NCBI GenBank assembly: GCA_022701925.1
Contig: JAKONM010000312.1
Coordinates: 1 to 9,604 of the forward strand
Origin: Microbacteriaceae bacterium
Lineage (GTDB): Bacteria > Actinomycetota > Actinomycetes > Actinomycetales > Microbacteriaceae
Direction of reading: 5' to 3'
Length of the DNA: 9,604 nt
The translations under genes were made by a program, and so were the position numbers. The notes below the pieces were generated by a model. That model did not search any database. It was given only the letters and a program-made list of their open reading frames with translations, and had not been told where the DNA came from. This document shows positions 5,775 to 9,604 of this stretch, piece after piece. The first letter of the stretch is position 1, and each line of letters opens with the position of its first letter.

Positions 5775-6670
5775 GCGCCGCCCTGCAGCAGGTCCGCGGC
5801 GGCGGTGAGCGCGCCCACGACGCCGGCCCGGTCCCCGAGCCCGGGGGCGACGATCAGCGTCGCGGGGTCGGCGGACGTCTGCGGGGGACCGTAGCCGCCG
5901 GCCGCTCCGCTGAAGGCCGCTCTCGTGCGCTCGAGCAGGCCGGGCGAGTGCATGACGCCCCCGCCCAGCACCATGCGCTCGACGCCGAGCGTGATGACCG
6001 TCGTGAACACCAGCTGCGCCAGGTAGGAGGCCAGCACCTCGATCGCCGCGTCCCGCTGCGCAGCGGGCAGGGAGGAGGCGTCGGCGCCCCAGCGCGCCTC
6101 GACCGCGGGGCCGGCGGCCAGGCCCTCGAGGCAGTCGCCGTGGAACGGGCAGGTGCCCTCGAAGCGGTCGGCGGGATGGCGGCGGACGGAGATGTGCCCC
6201 ATCTCGGGCCAGCCCGACCCGGCGAGCACCTGCCGGCCCAGGATCACCCCGACGCCGATGCCCGTGCCGACCGTCGCGTAGGCGACGTTGCGACCGCCGC
6301 TGGCCGCCCCGAACCGCTGCTCGCCCACGGCGGCGGCGGCCACGTCGTGCAGGAAGGCGGTCGGGACGCCGCTCGCGGGGCGCACCGCGGCCAGCACGTC
6401 CACGTCCTGCCAGCCCGCCTTCGGGGTGCTGGTGATCCAGCCGTAGCGGTCGCTGCCGGGGTCCGCGTCGATCGGCCCGAACGACGCGATCCCCAGCGCG
6501 CTCAGCGGCTCGACCGAGGCCGCTTCCTCGATGAAGCGCCCGATCCGCGCGAAGGTCTCCTCGGGCGTCGTCGTGGGGAACGAGACGACGGTCGACGGGC
6601 GATCCGGTGCGTCGTCGGGCGCTGCGCCGCACACGATCTTCGTGCCGCCCGTCTCGATGCCGACGATCAT
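5771..6670 (-). CDS. ROK-family sugar kinase, fructokinase-like
   Basis: This cytoplasmic ATP-dependent hexose kinase has 299 residues. The phosphate motif GIETGGTK (4-11) opens the ASKHA fold. Then come FGPIDAD, the TPKAGW segment (82-87) and catalytic D109 in HDVAAAAVGE. VGTGIGVGVI (134-143) binds ATP. The zinc region has EMGH (H159), RRHPAD and CPFHGDC (C174, H177, C180), followed by EGLAAGPAVEARWG. LGGGVMHSPG lies in the C-terminal lobe. The TPKAGW, RRHPxD and CPxHGDCxEG signatures are those of the Bacillus GmuE/YdhR fructokinase group rather than ROK glucokinases, but glucose or mannose use is not excluded. The usual DVN after the catalytic Asp is DVA here. The ATG at 6670 has GGAGG 8 nt upstream, so longer in-frame extensions are rejected. 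Confidence 0.93.
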   Translation of the reverse strand: MIVGIETGGTKIVCGAAPDDAPDRPSTVVSFPTTTPEETFARIGRFIEEAASVEPLSALGIASFGPIDADPGSDRYGWITSTPKAGWQDVDVLAAVRPASGVPTAFLHDVAAAAVGEQRFGAASGGRNVAYATVGTGIGVGVILGRQVLAGSGWPEMGHISVRRHPADRFEGTCPFHGDCLEGLAAGPAVEARWGADASSLPAAQRDAAIEVLASYLAQLVFTTVITLGVERMVLGGGVMHSPGLLERTRAAFSGAAGGYGPPQTSADPATLIVAPGLGDRAGVVGALTAAADLLQGGA

Positions 6671-6678
6671 GCGTGCAG

Positions 6679-6683
6679 CCTCC
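6679..6683 (-). promoter_or_regulatory. Ribosome-binding site of the ROK kinase gene
   Basis: On the minus strand this reads GGAGG with 8 nt to the ATG at 6670. It decides the start codon and is the only strong Shine-Dalgarno seen in the window. Confidence 0.8.
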
Positions 6684-6729
6684 GTGCTCGGCCGGGTCCG
6701 CGCCTCGAGCGCGTGGACGGGTCGCGAGC

Positions 6730-6735
6730 AGCGTA
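6730..6735 (-). promoter_or_regulatory. Candidate -10 box for the ROK-HAD-zwf cluster
   Basis: On the minus strand this reads TACGCT, the same hexamer as the HAD promoter. Transcription would start near 6723, leaving a leader of about 53 nt that carries the GGAGG site. No -35 box is evident. Positions 6736-6875 show no other convincing gene or motif. Confidence 0.4.
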
Positions 6736-6875
6736 GAACCTCGTCGGGATGCGGGCCGGAGCGCTCGAACCGTGATCCGCAGGACCGGACAGCAGCAGTG
6801 CGGCGGTGCGGACGAAGCCGGCGCGAAGCGCTCGGCCCGTGCGGCACCGCCCCGCGGGCGCAGAACATCGATGCT

Positions 6876-6903
6876 GGCCCCCGCGGGCTCGACCCCGGGG
6901 GCC
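6876..6903 (-). terminator. Hairpin terminator candidate after nucS
   Basis: GGCCCCCG (6876-6883) pairs with CGGGGGCC (6896-6903), and GGG (6885-6887) with CCC (6893-6895), closing on a 5-nt loop with one bulge. It lies 16 nt past the nucS stop codon. No T tract follows on the minus strand, as is common for actinobacterial hairpin terminators. Confidence 0.55.
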
Positions 6904-6919
6904 CTTCAAGGCCGTGGAC

Positions 6920-7615
6920 TCAGAACAGCCGCGCCGGCCCGCCCTCGACGCCGCGCATGGCGTCGTAGTCGAGCACCAGGCAGCGGATGCCGCGGTCCTC
7001 GGCCAGCGTGCGCGCCTGCGGCTTGATCTCCTGCGCGGCGTAGACGCCGGTCACGGGCGCCAGGTGCGGGTCGCGGTTCATCAGCTCCAGGTAGCGGGTC
7101 AGCTGCTCCACGCCGTCGATCTCGCCGCGCCGCTTGATCTCCACCGCGACCGCGCCGCCCGCGGCGTCGCGCGCCAGGATGTCGACCGGCCCGATCGCGG
7201 TCATGTGCTCGCGCCGCACCAGCTGGTGGCCGTCGCCGAGCAGCTCGATCTGCTCGGCGAGCAGGCGCTGCAGGTCGGCCTCCACGCCGTCCTTGGTGAG
7301 CCCGGGGTCGACGCCCAGCTCGACCGACTCGTCGATCACCAGGTCGTGGATGCGGATGATCAGCTGGTCGCCGGTCTTGCCGTGCAGCACGCGCCAGATC
7401 TGCTGCACGCCGGTCGCCGCGACGTCGTCGTCCGGCTCCTCCACCGTCAGCGAGCAGGGCGGGCTCATCCAGTTGAGGGGCTTGTACGAGCCGCCGTCGG
7501 CGTGCACCAGCACGCTGCCGTCGGCCTTCAGCATCAGCACCCGGCGGGCGGGCGGCAGGTGGGCCGACAGCCGTCCCGCGTAGTCGACCGAACACTCCGC
7601 CACCACGAGTCGCAC
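6920..7615 (-). CDS. nucS: NucS/EndoMS mismatch-specific endonuclease
   Basis: This enzyme cleaves both strands at mismatched base pairs and carries out the non-canonical mismatch repair of Actinobacteria, which lack MutS/MutL. It has 231 residues, against about 226 in Mycobacterium. The N-terminal DNA-binding and dimerisation domain (1 to about 110) includes DYAGRLSAHLP, LKADGSVLVHADGGSYKPLN and WMSPP. The C-terminal RecB-like nuclease domain carries VRREHMTAIGPVDILARD (D145) and VAVEIKRRGEIDGVEQL (E159, K161, Q171), then AAQEIKPQARTLAEDRGIRC and LDYDAMRG. The terminal ARLF resembles the beta-clamp contact described for NucS. The GTG at 7615 is chosen because family members begin at VRLVxAxC and because TAGGCT lies 8 nt upstream. 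The reading frame stays open to 7750, but a start there would cross the divergent promoter region. Confidence 0.96.
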   Translation of the reverse strand: MRLVVAECSVDYAGRLSAHLPPARRVLMLKADGSVLVHADGGSYKPLNWMSPPCSLTVEEPDDDVAATGVQQIWRVLHGKTGDQLIIRIHDLVIDESVELGVDPGLTKDGVEADLQRLLAEQIELLGDGHQLVRREHMTAIGPVDILARDAAGGAVAVEIKRRGEIDGVEQLTRYLELMNRDPHLAPVTGVYAAQEIKPQARTLAEDRGIRCLVLDYDAMRGVEGGPARLF

Positions 7616-7623
7616 GATCCGGA

Positions 7624-7629
7624 AGCCTA
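7624..7629 (-). promoter_or_regulatory. -10 box, leaderless promoter of nucS
   Basis: On the minus strand this reads TAGGCT, with eight bases to the GTG at 7615. The transcript would begin at or within two bases of the start codon. No Shine-Dalgarno or -35 box is seen. Confidence 0.5.
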
Positions 7630-7662
7630 CGAGGGACGCGCCCGCGGGCCCTGCGGCGCGGT

Positions 7663-7710
7663 CCTCGGGCCGGGGGCGGGGGCACCCCTCCCGCCCGCCC
7701 GGGTCCGAGG
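7663..7710. repeat. Imperfect inverted repeat between nucS and the M13 gene
   Basis: CCTCGG (7663-7668) matches CCGAGG (7705-7710). Inside, GGGCGGG (7674-7680) matches CCCGCCC (7690-7696) around a 9-nt loop, with unpaired bases between the two parts. It lies between the two divergent -10 boxes. It could be an operator shared by both genes or a chance effect of G/C runs. Confidence 0.4.
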
Positions 7711-7757
7711 TCGCCGGAGCACGGCGTTGTGTCCCGTGCGCGAGGGGCACCCGCTCG

Positions 7758-7763
7758 TAGAAT
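7758..7763 (+). promoter_or_regulatory. -10 box, leaderless promoter of the M13 peptidase gene
   Basis: TAGAAT, a near-consensus -10 hexamer, is followed by seven bases and then the GTG at 7771. The first transcribed base would be the start codon itself. There is no Shine-Dalgarno and no recognisable -35 box at 16-18 nt. Confidence 0.6.
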
Positions 7764-7770
7764 CCACCCC

Positions 7771-9604
7771 GTGGCCGAACCCCAAGCCGGATCCCAGACC
7801 CCGCGCGTCCAGGACGACCTGTACCGGCACGTGAACGGCGCCTGGCTGGAGACGGCCGAGATCCCCGCCGACCGGGCCCGCTCCGGCGCGTTCCTCGACC
7901 TGGTCGACGAGGCCGAGGCGGCGGTGCACGCGATCAGCGAGCAGGCGCAGGGCGCCGAGCCCGGCACCGAGGCGCGCAAGGCCGGCGACCTCTACTCCTC
8001 CTTCATGGACGAGGCCGCGGTGGAGGCCGCCGGGGCCGACCCGCTGCAGGAGCCGCTGGCGCTGGTGGCGGCGGCCGACTCGACGGCCGCCGTGCTGGCG
8101 ACCCTGGGCGCGCTGGAGCGCACCGGCGGCGGCAGCCTGTTCCGGCTCTTCGTGGACAACGACCCGGGCGACCCGGAGCGCTACCTCGTCTTCATCGAGC
8201 AGGGCGGCCTGGGGCTGCCGGACGAGCGGTACTACCGCGAGGAGGACTTCGCCGCGCACCGCGAGGCGTACCGGGTCTTCCTGGCCCACATGCTCGAGCT
8301 GGCCGGGCTGGACGACGCGTCGGGCCGGGCCGAGCGCGTGCTCGCCCTGGAGTCGGAGATCGCCGGCACCCACTGGGACGCCGTGCGCACCCGCGACGTG
8401 CAGGCCACCTACAACCCGACGCGGTGGGCCGACCTGGTGCTGTCCGCCGGGGAGTCCGGCGCGCTGCTGGACGCCTGGGCGGCCGGCCTCGGCGCGCCCG
8501 TCGGCGCGCTGGAGACCGTGGTGGTGCGCGAGCCGTCCTTCGTCACGGGCGTGCTCGGCCTGCTCACCGCGGACCGGCTGGACGCCTGGCGCGACTGGCT
8601 GGCCGTGCGCGTGATCCGCCCGCTGGCGCCCTACCTGTCCTCCGAGTTCGTGGCGGCGCACTTCGCCTTCACCGGCACGGCGCTGTCGGGCACCCAGGAG
8701 CTGAAGGCCCGGTGGAAGCGCGGCGTCGCGCTGACCGAGGGCGCGATGGGCGAGGCGGTCGGCCGCCTGTACGTCGAGCAGCACTTCCCGCCGGTGGCGA
8801 AGGTGCGCATGGACGTGCTGGTGGCGAACCTGGTCGCCGCCTACCGCTCCTCCATCTCGTCGCTCGACTGGATGGGCGACGAGACCCGGGCCCGCGCGCT
8901 CGACAAGCTGGGCCGGTTCACGCCGAAGATCGGCTACCCGGCGGTGTGGCGCGACTACTCCGGCCTCGAGATCCGGGTCGACGACCTGGTCGGCAACGTG
9001 CGCCGCACCAGCGCCTTCGAGTTCGACCGCGAGCTGGGCAAGATCGGCCGCCCGGTCGACCGCGACGAGTGGTTCATGACGCCGCAGACGGTCAACGCGT
9101 ACTACAACCCGGGCATGAACGAGATCGTCTTCCCGGCCGCGATCCTGCAGCCGCCCTTCTTCGACCCGGAGCGGGACGACGCCCTGAACTACGGCGGCAT
9201 CGGCGCCGTGATCGGGCACGAGATCGGGCACGGGTTCGACGACCAGGGGTCGCAGTTCGACGGCTCGGGCCGCTTGGAGAACTGGTGGACCTCAGGAGAC
9301 CGCGCCGCGTTCGAGCAGCGCACGGCCGCCCTGATCGCACAGTACGACGCCCTGGTGCCGGAGGGCCTGACCGACCACGTCAACGGGGCGCTGACGATCG
9401 GCGAGAACATCGGCGACCTGGGCGGGCTGGCCATCGCCTGGCGCGCCTACGTGCTGTCGCTGGAGGGCGCCGAGCCGCCGGTGGTCGACGGGGTGTCGGG
9501 GGCGCAGCGGTTCTTCCTGTCGTGGGCCGCGGTGTGGCGCGAGAAGCGCCGCCAGGCCGAGGGCAAGCGGCTGCTGACGATCGACCCCCACTCCCCGCCG
9601 GAGT
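7771..9604 (+). CDS. M13-family zinc metallopeptidase (PepO/neprilysin-like), 3' end outside window
   Basis: This endopeptidase of the neprilysin clan hydrolyses peptides of limited size. 611 codons are present, and the visible end PHSPPE is part of the conserved block about 35-50 residues before the usual C-terminus. It opens QDDLYRHVNGAWLETAEIPAD, typical of the M13 N-terminal domain, with no signal peptide or membrane helix, so a cytoplasmic location is likely, as for bacterial PepO. The substrate-binding NAYYNPGMNEIVFPAAILQP begins at N442. Zinc site HEIGHGFDDQG gives H483, E484 and H487. GENIGDLGG gives the third ligand E545 and D549. RFFLSWAAVWREKRR follows. The GTG start is backed by a -10 box 7 nt upstream and by the family's N-terminus. 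It is divergent from nucS, with no visible functional tie. Confidence 0.96.
   Translation, partial: MAEPQAGSQTPRVQDDLYRHVNGAWLETAEIPADRARSGAFLDLVDEAEAAVHAISEQAQGAEPGTEARKAGDLYSSFMDEAAVEAAGADPLQEPLALVAAADSTAAVLATLGALERTGGGSLFRLFVDNDPGDPERYLVFIEQGGLGLPDERYYREEDFAAHREAYRVFLAHMLELAGLDDASGRAERVLALESEIAGTHWDAVRTRDVQATYNPTRWADLVLSAGESGALLDAWAAGLGAPVGALETVVVREPSFVTGVLGLLTADRLDAWRDWLAVRVIRPLAPYLSSEFVAAHFAFTGTALSGTQELKARWKRGVALTEGAMGEAVGRLYVEQHFPPVAKVRMDVLVANLVAAYRSSISSLDWMGDETRARALDKLGRFTPKIGYPAVWRDYSGLEIRVDDLVGNVRRTSAFEFDRELGKIGRPVDRDEWFMTPQTVNAYYNPGMNEIVFPAAILQPPFFDPERDDALNYGGIGAVIGHEIGHGFDDQGSQFDGSGRLENWWTSGDRAAFEQRTAALIAQYDALVPEGLTDHVNGALTIGENIGDLGGLAIAWRAYVLSLEGAEPPVVDGVSGAQRFFLSWAAVWREKRRQAEGKRLLTIDPHSPPE

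Noticed and set aside
5709..6632. Second long minus-strand frame inside the ROK gene
   Set aside because: It is out of frame with the ROK kinase, whose motifs and GGAGG-led start are unambiguous; its product is Arg/Gly-rich.
6671..6868. N-terminal extension of the ROK kinase
   Set aside because: ROK proteins begin a few residues before the GGTK motif, and a well-placed GGAGG precedes the ATG at 6670.
6736..6875. Possible small RNA or gene between nucS and the ROK promoter
   Set aside because: I found only short palindromes such as GAGCGCTC and no frame with coding character, so nothing is called there.
7616..7750. N-terminal extension of nucS to 7750
   Set aside because: It would run through the divergent promoter interval and add 45 low-complexity residues. 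The family begins at VRLV, matching the GTG at 7615.
7627..9231. Minus-strand open frame of 534 codons antisense to the M13 gene
   Set aside because: The plus strand encodes a clear M13 peptidase with intact zinc motifs. The antisense product is a Val/His/Arg/Gln low-complexity shadow.
1..9604. CRISPR array, insertion sequence, prophage or defence system
   Set aside because: I saw no regular repeats with spacers, no transposase or integrase, no terminal repeats, and no shift in base or codon use from one gene to the next.

Overview
The window is a very G+C-rich stretch (roughly three quarters G+C by eye, with G or C at nearly every third codon position) of an actinobacterial chromosome. Three things point to Actinomycetota: a FhaA (DUF3662 plus FHA) and FhaB pair, a NucS/EndoMS mismatch endonuclease, and a tRNA-Leu(CAG) without encoded CCA lying divergently next to fhaA. 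The compact FhaA, unlike the long mycobacterial form, would fit a deep-branching class such as Thermoleophilia, but that placement is only a guess.

Layout. Positions 1-1073 (minus) hold fhaB, cut by the left edge, and fhaA, overlapping by 4 bases. They are probably the head of the conserved fha-pstP-rodA-pbpA-pknAB type locus for growth, division and peptidoglycan control. A tRNA-Leu and its terminator lie at 1243-1360 (plus). Next on the minus strand come an unrecognised protein of about 78 residues (1412-1648), a strong 48-nt hairpin (1700-1747), a small DUF2945/Hva1-TUDOR protein (1761-1970) and a membrane-anchored Ser/Thr kinase (2018-3415). From 3536 to 6670 (minus) there is a sugar-phosphate cluster read in the order ROK fructokinase-like sugar kinase, HAD phosphatase, glucose-6-phosphate dehydrogenase (zwf). 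At 6920-7615 (minus) is nucS. It diverges from an M13 metallopeptidase that starts at 7771 (plus) and runs off the right edge.

How the parts work together. The sugar kinase can supply hexose phosphate that zwf, after isomerisation where needed, commits to the oxidative pentose phosphate path, giving NADPH. The HAD enzyme between them may remove unwanted phosphorylated metabolites. FhaA/FhaB and the Hanks kinase belong to phosphothreonine signalling, although the kinase stands apart from the fha locus. nucS is a genome-maintenance gene with no visible link to its neighbours.

The clearest structure beyond the genes is promoter layout. Five genes have a TANNNT -10 hexamer exactly 6-8 nt before the chosen start codon, and two more have a one-mismatch version at 6 nt. 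This is the signature of leaderless mRNAs, and it also settles several start codons. The ROK gene is a clear exception, with a promoter farther upstream and a good GGAGG. I saw no mobile element, CRISPR array, prophage or defence system. The window reads as ordinary chromosomal housekeeping, not a new system.
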